Origin: Austwickia sp.
GTDB taxonomy: Bacteria > Actinomycetota > Actinomycetes > Actinomycetales > Dermatophilaceae
DNA: 64,000 bases
Assembly (NCBI GenBank): GCA_016699675.1
Contig: CP064985.1
Coordinates: 1,240,001-1,304,000, forward strand
Reading direction: 5' to 3'
Shown here: one piece after another, positions 8,235-16,518 of the stretch
Position numbering within the stretch: the first letter of the stretch is position 1
Layout of the letters: every line of letters begins with the position of its first letter
The notes under the pieces: model-generated
The model's database searches: none
Seen by the model: only the letters and a program-made list of their open reading frames with translations
Told to the model about the DNA's origin: nothing
Made by a program: the position numbers and the translations under genes

Positions 8235-11200
8235 ATGCACGACCGGCATCGCCAGATCGAGAACCGCCTCGGCCGCGCGATGGACGAGCGGATCCGGCCC
8301 GCCATCTACGGCGACCGGGCCCCGCTGACCGTCACCGCGTGGCGGACGCCGGGCGAGCCGGTGTCGTTCGAGGTGGCGACCGCGGCGGGTACGCCGTACG
8401 AGCCCCTGCACCCCGGCGACTGGTGGGGCCGAGCCTGGGACACGCTGTGGCTGCACGTGACCGGCGAGGTCCCCGCCGACTGGGCCGGCCGGCGCGTCGA
8501 GGCGGTCATCGACCCCGGGTTCGGCGGCGGACCGGGGTTCACCTGCGAGGGGTTGGCCTACCTGCCCGACGGGACGCCGGTGAAGGGGCTGCACCCGGAG
8601 AGCCGGTACCTGCCGATCCGGCGGGAGGGTTCCGGGGCCGGGCGCGGGATCGCGCGGGGCGGGGAGCGGCTGGAGTGGTACGTCGAGCTGGGCGCGAACC
8701 CCGACATCATGGGCGACAACCGGATGAACACGCCGCAGTCCGACGTGCTGACCAGGCGGTCCGAGCCGCTGTTCGCGTTCCGCGGCGCGGAGTTGGCCGT
8801 GCTCCGCGAGGAGGTCGCCGGGCTGGCCCTCGACCTGCAGGTGCTCGGGGATCTGATGCACTCGCTCGCGTTCGAGGACCCACGCCGGGCGACCGTGACG
8901 CTGGGGATCGAACGGGCGCTGGACGCGCTGGACTATCGCGATGTGCCGGGGACGGCGGCTGCGGCGCGTTCGGTGCTGGCGCCGTTGCTCGCGGCCGGGG
9001 CGCACGAGACCGTCCACCACATCAGCGCGATTGGCAACGCGCACATCGACACCGCCTGGCTCTGGCCGCTGCGGGAGACGCGCCGCAAGGTGGCGCGTAC
9101 TTTTGCTAGCGCCCTGGACCTGATGCGGGACTACCCCGGCTATCTGTTCGCGGCGCCGCAGGCCCAGCAGTACGCCTGGCTCAAGGAGGCGCAGCCCACG
9201 ACGTACGCCGAGGTCAAGGGCGCCGTCGGGAGGGGGCGCTGGGTGCCGACCGGGGGCGCGTGGGTCGAGGCGGACGGCAACCTGCCGGGCTCGGAGGCGC
9301 TGGCCCGGCAGCTCGTGCACGGCAAGCGATTCTTCCGGCGCGAGTTCGGGGTGACGACGCGCGGGGTCTGGCTGCCGGACAGCTTCGGCTACACCGCCGC
9401 CTATCCGCAGGTGGCGCGGCTGGCCGGCAACGACTGGTTCCTCACCCAGAAGCTCAGCTGGAACCAGACGAATGCCTTTCCGCACCACACGTTCTGGTGG
9501 GAGGGGATCGACGGGACGCGGATCTTCACCCACTTCCCGCCGGCGGACACCTACAACGGCTCGATGAACGTCGAGGACGTCCAGCGCGCGTCGCGGCAGT
9601 TCCGCGACAAGGGCGGGGCGTCGCGGTCGCTCTACCCGTTCGGGTACGGCGACGGCGGTGGCGGCCCCACCCGGGAGATGCTCGAGCGGCACCGGCGGAT
9701 GGCCGACCTGGAGGGGCTGCCCCGCGTGACGATCGAGCCGCCGGATCAGTTCTTCGCCGCGGCGGTCGCGGAGTACGGCGAGGCGGCGCCCGTCTGGGCC
9801 GGCGAGCTATACCTGGAGCTGCACCGGGGGACGCTCACCACCCAGGCGCGCAGCAAGGCGTTCAACCGGCGCTGCGAGCACCTGCTGCGCGAGGCCGAGC
9901 TGTGGTCGACGTCGGCGGCGGTGCTGGGTGCGGGGTTCGCGTACCCGTACGACGACCTGGACCGGCTCTGGAAGACCGTGCTGACGCTGCAGTTCCACGA
10001 CATCCTGCCGGGTAGCTCGATCACGTGGGTGCACCGGGAGGCGGAGGCGACGTACGCCGCGGTGGTCGCGGAGCTGGAAGGGCTGATCGCGCGTGCCGCG
10101 GCGGCGCTGCCTGGCGCAAGCGGTGCGAGCGGCTGGGCTGGCGACACGGCGGAGGGTGCGGCTGGAGCCGATGCTAGCGGCGGCCCCGCGGGGCACCGCG
10201 TCCTCAACGCGGCGCCGTTCCTGCGCGCCGAGGTGGTCGCCGGGCCCGACGGGCCGGCCTTCGCGGTGGCCCCGGCCTCGTCGGCCGGCACGCTGCGCGA
10301 AGCCCCGCGGGTGCACTCGGTGACCGTGGAACGAGGCGGCGCGGGCGACGACTCCGCGATCGTCCTGGTCAACGGGTCGGTGCGGGTCACGCTGACCGAC
10401 GGGCTGGTGACCTCGCTGCAGGACCTGCGCGAGCCCGCGGGGTCGGCGAATCTCGCCGGCCTGGCGCCGCGGGAGCTGGTCCCGGCGGGCCATGTGGCCA
10501 ACCTCCTCCAGGTCCACCCCGACGTGCCGAACGACTGGGACGCCTGGGACATCGAGCGGCACTACCGCAACACCGTCGAGGATCTGGCCGGGCCCGAGTC
10601 GCTCGCTTCCATGCAGGTCGTCGCCGAGCATCCCCTGGAGGCGCGGGTCGAGGTCGTCCGGCGGTATCGCGCCTCCACCATCACCCAGACCTACGTGCTC
10701 CGGGCCGGCTCGCCGCGCCTCGATGTGGTCACCGTAATCGATTGGCGCGAGCGGGAGCGCTTGCTCAAGGCAGCGTTCCCGCTCGCCGTACACGCCGAGA
10801 CCGAGCGGTCCGAGATCCAGTACGGGCACGTCCAACGCCCCACCCACGAGAACACGTCCTGGGACTGGGCCCGGTTCGAGGCCTGCGCGCACCGCTGGAT
10901 CCACGTCGACGAGGGCGCCGGGGCGGCCGACTTCGGGGTGGGTCTGCTTACGGACTCGACATACGGTCACGACGTGACCCGCTCCGTCGCGACGGACGGG
11001 AGCCGGATCACGACGGTCCGGCTGACCCTGCTGCGCTCGCCGAACGGGCCCGATCCCTCCGCGGACGCGGGGCGTCACGAGTTGACGTACGCGATCAGCC
11101 CCGGGGACGTGGCCGCGACGATCCGGGAGGGGTACGCGCTCAACCTGCCGCTCCGTGTCGTCCCGGCGACCGCAGCCGGGGCCGGCCAGCCGCCGCCCGC

Positions 11201-11513
11201 GGTGGCGGGGGTCTACTCGGAGCAGGGCGCGGTGGTCGAGGCGGTCAAGCTCGCCGACGACCGGTCGGGGGACGTGATCGTGCGGCTCTACGAGGCGTAC
11301 GGCGGCCGGGCCCGCGCCCGGATCTCTGCGCCGTACCCGCTCGCCGACGTGCTGGCCTGCGACCTGCTGGAGGAGCCGCTGGAGGGGCCGCTCGCCCCGG
11401 TGGTGCGGCAGCTGTCGGCCGAGTCGTACGCGGCGGTGCGCGAAGACCGGTGGGACGTGGCGCTGCGCCCGTTCCAGATCGCGACGCTGCGCCTTCGCCG
11501 TGCCGGTTCCTGA
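8235..11513 (+). CDS. alpha-mannosidase, glycoside hydrolase family 38
   Basis: This 1092-residue GH38 enzyme has an N-terminal beta domain (DWWGRAWDTLWLHVTGEVP) and then the catalytic domain. AIGNAHIDTAWLWP supplies zinc ligands His270 and Asp272, and WLPDSFGY contains the nucleophile candidate Asp382. The mannosidase middle domain and C-terminal beta domains follow. It hydrolyses alpha-mannosides from glycans or mannosylated compounds. No signal peptide is visible, so it is probably cytoplasmic. An Ala/Gly-rich linker at about 625-650 (GASGASGWAG onward) makes it longer than many relatives. The start is ATG 8235 with GGAGG. No sugar transporter adjoins it, and the nearest sugar gene is the convergent kinase at 11.8-12.8 kb. 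Confidence 0.93.
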   Translation: MHDRHRQIENRLGRAMDERIRPAIYGDRAPLTVTAWRTPGEPVSFEVATAAGTPYEPLHPGDWWGRAWDTLWLHVTGEVPADWAGRRVEAVIDPGFGGGPGFTCEGLAYLPDGTPVKGLHPESRYLPIRREGSGAGRGIARGGERLEWYVELGANPDIMGDNRMNTPQSDVLTRRSEPLFAFRGAELAVLREEVAGLALDLQVLGDLMHSLAFEDPRRATVTLGIERALDALDYRDVPGTAAAARSVLAPLLAAGAHETVHHISAIGNAHIDTAWLWPLRETRRKVARTFASALDLMRDYPGYLFAAPQAQQYAWLKEAQPTTYAEVKGAVGRGRWVPTGGAWVEADGNLPGSEALARQLVHGKRFFRREFGVTTRGVWLPDSFGYTAAYPQVARLAGNDWFLTQKLSWNQTNAFPHHTFWWEGIDGTRIFTHFPPADTYNGSMNVEDVQRASRQFRDKGGASRSLYPFGYGDGGGGPTREMLERHRRMADLEGLPRVTIEPPDQFFAAAVAEYGEAAPVWAGELYLELHRGTLTTQARSKAFNRRCEHLLREAELWSTSAAVLGAGFAYPYDDLDRLWKTVLTLQFHDILPGSSITWVHREAEATYAAVVAELEGLIARAAAALPGASGASGWAGDTAEGAAGADASGGPAGHRVLNAAPFLRAEVVAGPDGPAFAVAPASSAGTLREAPRVHSVTVERGGAGDDSAIVLVNGSVRVTLTDGLVTSLQDLREPAGSANLAGLAPRELVPAGHVANLLQVHPDVPNDWDAWDIERHYRNTVEDLAGPESLASMQVVAEHPLEARVEVVRRYRASTITQTYVLRAGSPRLDVVTVIDWRERERLLKAAFPLAVHAETERSEIQYGHVQRPTHENTSWDWARFEACAHRWIHVDEGAGAADFGVGLLTDSTYGHDVTRSVATDGSRITTVRLTLLRSPNGPDPSADAGRHELTYAISPGDVAATIREGYALNLPLRVVPATAAGAGQPPPAVAGVYSEQGAVVEAVKLADDRSGDVIVRLYEAYGGRARARISAPYPLADVLACDLLEEPLEGPLAPVVRQLSAESYAAVREDRWDVALRPFQIATLRLRRAGS

Positions 11514-11563
11514 CGACCATCAATACCCGCGTGATGGCGGCAGTCGGCGGCGTATTGATCGTC
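11512..11563. terminator. imperfect hairpin after the alpha-mannosidase stop
   Basis: ATCAATAC (11519-11526) pairs with GTATTGAT (11552-11559), and flanking GACGACC/CGTC extends the stem with a bulge. It begins at the stop codon, so it may act as a terminator, though the loop is long. Confidence 0.35.
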
Positions 11564-11677
11564 CGCAGTGACGGTGCTCGCCGCCGATGACCACTCCCGT
11601 CCCCCGGCTGACATATTCCACCACCATGGTGACGAAAAATGACCACACGGCGGCGCCTTTGGTAACGGGGACCTCGG

Positions 11678-11840
11678 TCAGGCCGACACTCGTCCGGCGG
11701 CACCGCTCGCTCAGGCCGACACTCGTCCGGCGGCACCGCTCGCTCAGACCGACACTCGTCCGGCGGCACCGCTCGCTCAGACCGACACCGTCCGGGGGCA
11801 GCGCGCGGTCAGGCCGACACCGTCCGGCGGTAGCGCTCAG
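11678..11840. repeat. 33-bp tandem array duplicating the kinase gene's 3' end and stop codon
   Basis: Units start at 11678, 11711, 11744, 11777 and 11809; the first three are 33 bp and differ at one position. Each begins TCAGRCCGACAC, and the last unit is the coding end of the minus-strand kinase gene, whose stop is TCA 11809-11811. On the minus strand four more copies of that end, each with TGA, follow the real stop. The rest of the 295-bp gap holds no gene. Confidence 0.9.
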
Positions 11841-12771
11841 TCAGCCGGTCGGCCCAGCCGTGGGCCGCGAACGACCGCAGGGACTCCAGCGCGTTCTCGA
11901 CCACGCGCACGTCCGACGCCCCGCCGGACGCCCGGGCCACCGCCCCCAGGATCAGCCGCTGATAGTCCAGGCTGCCGCTGATCAGCCCGCCGCAGAACAC
12001 CCATGTCGCCGCCGCGGGGGTGGCCAGGTGCCGCGCCGCCGTCGTGAGTGCGGCCTCCACGTCCGCCACGGCCGCGGTGACGATGGCGGCCGCCGTCTCG
12101 TCCCCGTCCTCGACCCACGCCGCGGTGACGGCCTTGGCCAACGTGGCCAGCCCCCGCTTCGGGTGAGCGGTCTCCCCCAACTCACGAGCTAGCGTCAGCG
12201 CGCCCGCGTCGTCGTACCCGGCGCGCGCCGTGATTGTCGTCGCGCCCGCCCGGCCGTCCGCCGCACGCACCATTGCCACCAGAGCCCGCTTGCCCAGGTC
12301 AGCCGCGGCTCCCTCGTCGCTGCCGAGCCACTCGACCCCGCCGATGCGGGCCAGCCGGTCCTCGTGGTCCCGGGCCCAGAACGCGCTGCCCGTCCCGATG
12401 ATCGAGGCCACCGTCTCCGTGCCCCGCTCCCCCGTGAACAACAGCGGGGCCACGTCGTTGAACAAGTGGATCCGCCCCGGGTAGCCGTGCTCCCGCACCA
12501 ACTCCCCGAAGACCGCCTCCAGCTCCGCCGCGTTGGAGTCGTCGAACGCGGCCGTCGCCACGTACGTCTCGGCGACCCCATGCGCGGCCACGCGCGCGAC
12601 CACGTCGCCGTACACGGCCTTGGCCTCGTCCGGCGAGGTGCTCGCCGTGTTCGCGCTGGCCAGCTTGTCGACGGCGACCTGATCCTGGCCTCGCCAGATC
12701 TCGAGTCGGGTGTGGGTGCCGCCGCAGTCGGCGACGGCGTACGTCGAGGGGGGCGCGTCGTGTCCGGTCAC
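11809..12771 (-). CDS. BadF/BadG/BcrA/BcrD-type sugar kinase (N-acetylglucosamine kinase-like)
   Basis: The 320-residue protein belongs to the ASKHA superfamily. The phosphate-1 motif VADCGGTHTRL (about 13-23) is followed by LFNDVAPLLF, SIIGTGSAFWA and GGVEWLGSDEGAAADLGKRA, and a C-terminal VFCGGLISGSLDY. Relatives are N-acetylglucosamine kinases and BadF-type ATPases; the aromatic-acid reductase role is unlikely without partner subunits. It probably phosphorylates an amino sugar in the cytoplasm. The start is GTG 12771. It is convergent with the alpha-mannosidase. Its last 32 bp are tandemly duplicated downstream of the stop. Confidence 0.8.
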   Translation of the reverse strand: MTGHDAPPSTYAVADCGGTHTRLEIWRGQDQVAVDKLASANTASTSPDEAKAVYGDVVARVAAHGVAETYVATAAFDDSNAAELEAVFGELVREHGYPGRIHLFNDVAPLLFTGERGTETVASIIGTGSAFWARDHEDRLARIGGVEWLGSDEGAAADLGKRALVAMVRAADGRAGATTITARAGYDDAGALTLARELGETAHPKRGLATLAKAVTAAWVEDGDETAAAIVTAAVADVEAALTTAARHLATPAAATWVFCGGLISGSLDYQRLILGAVARASGGASDVRVVENALESLRSFAAHGWADRLTERYRRTVSA

Positions 12772-12828
12772 GGGCCGATTGTCCTCCCCGCCGCGGCGGC
12801 GCGGGCCGAATCGAACGCACTGGACGGC

Positions 12829-13266
12829 TTAGCGGCCGGGTGCCGCCACGGGGTTGATCCAGCGCACCTGGGGCCAGCGCGCGAAGTCGGCGTCGGCGCT
12901 GGCCACGGCCACGCCGTGCTCGATGGCCAGCGCCGCCAGCTGGGCGTCCGGGACGAGATTGGCCGTCACCCCGTGAGCGCCCAAGAGGCCCACGAGGATC
13001 CGTGCGGTCCCCACGCCGGCAGGCGGAACCCACACGTTCGGCACCTCCAGCCAGCCCCGCACGATCTCCGCGGCCCCGGGCCCGCTCAGCGGCGCGGACA
13101 TCACGCGCGGGTGCGTGGCAATCCGCAGGAAGGCGCCCACGGTCTGCCAGGGGAGCCCCACGCGGAGCTCACCGTTCAGCGCGTCCTCCCACCAGTTCCG
13201 GGCCACCTCGTGGTGCGGGCTGGTCTCGTCGACGGCGTACAGCAGGAGGTTCGCATCGACGATCAC
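12829..13266 (-). CDS. VapC-like PIN-domain toxin ribonuclease
   Basis: The 145-residue PIN protein begins MIVDANLLLYAVDE, with the first catalytic aspartate at position 4. It contains PWQTVGAFLRIATHPRV, a TA-linked PIN signature, and acidic residues in NLVPDAQLAALAIEHG and ASADADFARWP. PIN toxins cleave tRNA or other RNA in a metal-dependent way. It lies nine bases downstream of a ribbon-helix-helix antitoxin gene on the same strand. The start is GTG 13266. Confidence 0.85.
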   Translation of the reverse strand: MIVDANLLLYAVDETSPHHEVARNWWEDALNGELRVGLPWQTVGAFLRIATHPRVMSAPLSGPGAAEIVRGWLEVPNVWVPPAGVGTARILVGLLGAHGVTANLVPDAQLAALAIEHGVAVASADADFARWPQVRWINPVAAPGR

Positions 13267-13275
13267 GTCGACGGC

Positions 13276-13509
13276 TTAATGCTTGTCGAGCAGGTCGAGG
13301 ACATCGCCGATGTTGGTCACGTCGAGGCGGGCGCCGAGGGGGGCGGTGGGCTGTCGGTACGGCGTCCGCTGCGCGGCAGGCTCATTCGCCGTGCTCATGG
13401 CCCGGCGGGCCAGCGTGTTGAGCACCTCGCTCACTCCGGCGCCGGTCTCCCGCCGCAGCCGCTCCACCTCGGCGGCAACGTCCGGCGCCAAGGTGACCGT
13501 GGTCCTCAT
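13276..13509 (-). CDS. VapB-like ribbon-helix-helix antitoxin
   Basis: The 77-residue protein starts MRTTVTLAPDVAAEVERLRR, a ribbon-helix-helix DNA-binding strand and first helix, followed by GVSEVLNTLARRAM. The C-terminal 35 residues, rich in Pro and Leu, should wrap the toxin. It precedes the PIN toxin and should autorepress the operon. A TAGCCT box six bases before its ATG predicts a leaderless transcript, and two matching palindromes lie just upstream. Confidence 0.83.
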   Translation of the reverse strand: MRTTVTLAPDVAAEVERLRRETGAGVSEVLNTLARRAMSTANEPAAQRTPYRQPTAPLGARLDVTNIGDVLDLLDKH

Positions 13510-13556
13510 GCGTCCAGGCTAGCATCCTGATGCTCGCGCCGCCGCATCATGATGCG
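13510..13556 (-). promoter_or_regulatory. vapBC promoter with two copies of GCATCNTGATGC
   Basis: On the minus strand TAGCCT stands six bases before the antitoxin ATG, the spacing of leaderless promoters. Just upstream are palindromes AGCATCCTGATGCT (13521-13534) and CGCATCATGATGCG (13543-13556), which share GCATC(C/A)TGATGC with centres 22 bp apart. This fits cooperative binding of an RHH antitoxin. Confidence 0.65.
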
Positions 13557-13572
13557 CTCATTCAGCCCGAGT

Positions 13573-13632
13573 GACCATCCGTGACCTGCGCAAAGGGTGC
13601 CATGGCACCAAAGGGGCAGGTCGTGAACGGTT
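13573..13632. repeat. 60-bp dyad element, copy A (GGTGCCATGGCACC core)
   Basis: A 14-bp palindromic core (13596-13609) is flanked by 19-base arms GACCATCCGTGACCTGCGC and GGGCAGGTCGTGAACGGTT, which are imperfectly complementary and closely match the perfect arms of copy C at 44222-44281. It lies between vapB and norB. Confidence 0.75.
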
Positions 13633-13692
13633 GCGGTCGCCGGGAACGCCAGTACGCCGGTACGCCGGAAACACGTACGCCGGCACACGCAC

Positions 13693-13733
13693 GTACGCCG
13701 GGTGCGGTGGAGGACCCACCACACCCGGCGTAC
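13693..13733 (-). terminator. norB terminator hairpin
   Basis: GTACGCCGGGTGCGGTGG and CCACCACACCCGGCGTAC form an 18-bp stem with one mismatch and a five-base loop, 27 bp below the norB stop. Several extra GTACGCCGG copies lie just outside it (about 13650-13700). Confidence 0.7.
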
Positions 13734-13759
13734 CGGGGACTTCCCCTAGCGGCGAGACG

Positions 13760-16204
13760 TCAGCGGGAGCTGCCCGCCAGCTCGTCGCTGTCGCTGTTGG
13801 CGCCCGGCTGGGCCTCCAGCGACCCGGGCCGGAAGACCGGGCCGTGGTCCTTGACCGAGTGGCCGGTGAGGAGCCCCACCATGAACACCCCGATGGCCAG
13901 GGCGCCGATCCCGAACAACGTGTCGCCCGGGACCCGCAGCCACCGGATCACCGTCAGCGTCGGGTTGTAGAGGAACTCGGCGGAGCGGGCGTACCAGAGA
14001 CCCTCCTGCACGCTCGCGTGTGCCTGCGCCAGACCCAGCGGCAACAGGCTGAGCAGCGCCATCATCAGCAGCCCGCCGTTGAGGCACCAGAACCCGAAGG
14101 CGATGGGCTTGTCGTTCCACTCGCGGCCGGGGGTCAGCGAACGCACGCAGAACAACATCAGGCCGATGCCGAGCATCCCGTAGACCCCGAACAGCGCTGT
14201 GTGCCCGTGCAGCGGGGTGAGGTTGAGGCCCTGCACGTAGTACAGCGAGATCGGCGGGTTGATCAGGAAGCCGAAGACGCCGGCGCCCAGCATGTTCCAG
14301 AACGCCACCGAGACGAAGAAGTAGATCGCCCACTTGTAGCCGGCCACCCACTCGCGCACCTTGAGCAGCTGCAGGTGCCGGATCGCCTCGAAGCCCATCA
14401 GGGCCAGCGGCACGACCTCTAGCGCCGAGAACGTCGCGCCGAGCGCGAGCACCACCGACGGGGACCCCGTGAAGTACAGGTGGTGCGCCGTGCCGATGAT
14501 GCCGCCGAACAGGAAGATCACCGTCGAGGCCAGCACCGCCGTCGTCGCCGTCGCGGACTTGATCAGGCCCAACCGGCTGAACAGGAACGCGATGACCACC
14601 GTGGCGAAGACCTCGAAGAAGCCCTCCACCCACAGGTGCACAACCCACCAGCGCCAGTACTCGGCGATGGACAGGTGCGTGCTGTGCCCGATCCCGAAGG
14701 CCGCGCCGTAGAAGCCGGCGATGGCCAGGCAGGACAGCAGCAGCATCGCGATGAGCTGCCGGTTGGTGCCGGCCGCGAGCGGGGCGTCGGCGCTGGCGAG
14801 GATCTTCTCGGCGCGGGCCGAACGACGCAGCGCCGGGGCCATGCCGCGCCACATGAGCGCGAACCACAGGAACAGCCCGATGATCAGGCCGATCTGGAAG
14901 GCGCGGCCCAGGTCGACGTACTCATAACCCTGTGTGCCGAACCAGAAATTCGTGGCGTTGCCGTGGCCCATCTTGCCCATGATCGAGAGCCACTCGCCGG
15001 CCATCGACCCGAGCACCACGACCAGCAGAGCGCCGAACAGCACGTTCACACCGAGCCGCTGCAGCGCGGGCTCCTTGCCGCCGACCGCCGGCGCCACGTA
15101 GAGGCCGGTCGCCAGCCAGGCGGTCGCGATCCAGAAGATGCCGAGCTGGGTGTGCCAGGTGCGCACGACGGCGTACGGCAGGATCTGGTCGATCGGGATG
15201 CCGTACAGCGCGCCGCCCTCGACGCCGTAGTGCGCGCCGATGATGCCCATCGCGATCTGCAGCACGAAGAGCAGACCGACGACGTAGAAGTACTTGAGGG
15301 TGGCCTTCTGGGACGGCGTCGAACGGTAGCCGAGCAGGGGATCGTTGTGCGGTACGTCGTCCGGGGTGTGCTCCTCGCGGGCGTCATTGACGCGGTGGTA
15401 GAAGACCATTCCGGAGACCCCGGCGAGCAGCAGCACGATCGAGACCAGGCTCCAGACGACGTTGTCGGCCGGCGGGACGTTGTCGATCAGCGGCTCGTGC
15501 GGCCAGTTCTGGGTGTAGGTGACCTCGCTGCCGGGGGCGTTCGTCGAGGCGGCCCAGCTGGTCCACCAGAAGAAGTCGGCCATCTTCTTCGCCGCGGCGG
15601 CGTCGGTCAGGGTGCCCTTCGGGATCGCGTACTTCTCGTGGCCCTGGGCGAACATGTCGGCGTAGTAGCGGGCGTTGGCCTCGTACGCGGCCACGCGATC
15701 GGCCGAGAGGGTGACGCGGTTCGCGCCCTCGTCGTACGTGTTCGTTCGCATCGCCTGCTTGAGGCGCGCCTCCAGCGCGCCCTTCTGCTCGGTGGTGGCT
15801 GCCTCGTACGTCGTGCCCCCGCCGGCCTTGGCCCAGGTGTCGAGGAGGTGCGTGGACTCGCGGTGCAGCCAGTCGGCGGTCCAGTCCGGCGCGACGTAGG
15901 CGCCGTGGCCCCAGACCGAGCCGATCTCCTGGCCGCCGAGGGACTGCCAGATCTGCTGGCCGTTGATGATGTCGTCGCCGGTCATCACGGTCTTGCCGGA
16001 GTTGTCGACGACGGTGGCGGGGATGGGGGGCTTGTCCTGGTTGATCTTGATGCCCATGAAGCCCAGGACGGCGAACGAGCCGAGAACCACGACCGCCAGG
16101 GCGACCCACCAGCGGCGGTCGATGCGAGACATGCGACCGCGGGCGACGTCCTCGCTGGGGCGTCTGGTCTGGGTGCCGCGGTCGGCTTCGGGGGGCGATG
16201 CCAT
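13760..16204 (-). CDS. norB: quinol-dependent nitric oxide reductase, single-subunit qNorB
   Basis: The 814-residue membrane protein has one N-terminal membrane segment, then a periplasmic cytochrome-c-like but haem-free domain (MTGDDIINGQQIWQSLGGQE, SVWGHGAYVAPDW), then about 13 membrane helices of the haem-copper oxidase fold. Histidine-rich segments such as VVRTWHTQLGIFWIATAW and YWRWWVVHLWVEGFFE carry the expected haem and FeB ligands. The fused N-terminal domain marks the quinol-oxidising form, which reduces NO to N2O. It faces SodC divergently across 313 bp. Its promoter region carries the palindrome TACACGTCAGGTGTA. The start is ATG 16204 with AGGAG. NO detoxification fits the Rrf2, RIC and MscR genes nearby better than full denitrification, for which no other gene is visible. 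Confidence 0.93.
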   Translation of the reverse strand: MASPPEADRGTQTRRPSEDVARGRMSRIDRRWWVALAVVVLGSFAVLGFMGIKINQDKPPIPATVVDNSGKTVMTGDDIINGQQIWQSLGGQEIGSVWGHGAYVAPDWTADWLHRESTHLLDTWAKAGGGTTYEAATTEQKGALEARLKQAMRTNTYDEGANRVTLSADRVAAYEANARYYADMFAQGHEKYAIPKGTLTDAAAAKKMADFFWWTSWAASTNAPGSEVTYTQNWPHEPLIDNVPPADNVVWSLVSIVLLLAGVSGMVFYHRVNDAREEHTPDDVPHNDPLLGYRSTPSQKATLKYFYVVGLLFVLQIAMGIIGAHYGVEGGALYGIPIDQILPYAVVRTWHTQLGIFWIATAWLATGLYVAPAVGGKEPALQRLGVNVLFGALLVVVLGSMAGEWLSIMGKMGHGNATNFWFGTQGYEYVDLGRAFQIGLIIGLFLWFALMWRGMAPALRRSARAEKILASADAPLAAGTNRQLIAMLLLSCLAIAGFYGAAFGIGHSTHLSIAEYWRWWVVHLWVEGFFEVFATVVIAFLFSRLGLIKSATATTAVLASTVIFLFGGIIGTAHHLYFTGSPSVVLALGATFSALEVVPLALMGFEAIRHLQLLKVREWVAGYKWAIYFFVSVAFWNMLGAGVFGFLINPPISLYYVQGLNLTPLHGHTALFGVYGMLGIGLMLFCVRSLTPGREWNDKPIAFGFWCLNGGLLMMALLSLLPLGLAQAHASVQEGLWYARSAEFLYNPTLTVIRWLRVPGDTLFGIGALAIGVFMVGLLTGHSVKDHGPVFRPGSLEAQPGANSDSDELAGSSR

Positions 16205-16229
16205 CGGATCTCCTGTGAACGGACATTAA

Positions 16230-16244
16230 TACACGTCAGGTGTA
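16230..16244 (-). promoter_or_regulatory. operator-like palindrome in the norB promoter
   Basis: TACACGTCAGGTGTA has perfect five-base arms in an AT-rich setting 26-40 bp before the norB start. On the minus strand TATTAA lies just downstream as a possible -10 and TGGCAT 17 bp further upstream as a possible -35, so the palindrome sits inside the promoter. Confidence 0.55.
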
Positions 16245-16333
16245 AAAATGCCAGACTGCGCGACGCGTGGCAATACTCTGAGGGCGCGAATTCCGCAGGC
16301 CACCACGGGAGTCCCGGCGCGCAGCGACCCGGT

Positions 16334-16399
16334 GCGACCGGTCCCGACCAGCCGCGTTGGTGCCATGGCACGAAAAGTCCCGGACGACGAACGGTCGAG
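16334..16399. repeat. dyad element, copy B (degenerate)
   Basis: The core GGTGCCATGGCAC (16359-16371) matches copies A and C, and the outer right segment GAACGGTCGAG resembles their arm GAACGGTC, but the arms pair poorly. It lies in the norB-sodC intergenic region, which otherwise holds the two promoters. Confidence 0.55.
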
Positions 16400-16518
16400 T
16401 GCCTCCCCGAGAAGGCCGCCCAGCGCACCGCCCCAGCCGGTCGACCAGCCATAGCGTGGCCCGAATGCTGCTGTGCAATAGCGTCGTTCAAGGTGGTCCC
16501 CAACGACGAGGAGGAATC

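Noticed and set aside
11809..12771. BadF-type subunit of an aromatic acyl-CoA reductase
   Set aside because: No partner subunits or aromatic catabolism genes nearby; the sequence fits single-protein amino-sugar kinases better.
13760..16204. Cytochrome c oxidase subunit I
   Set aside because: The fused N-terminal cytochrome-c-like domain and the order of motifs fit quinol nitric oxide reductase, and no other oxidase subunits adjoin it.
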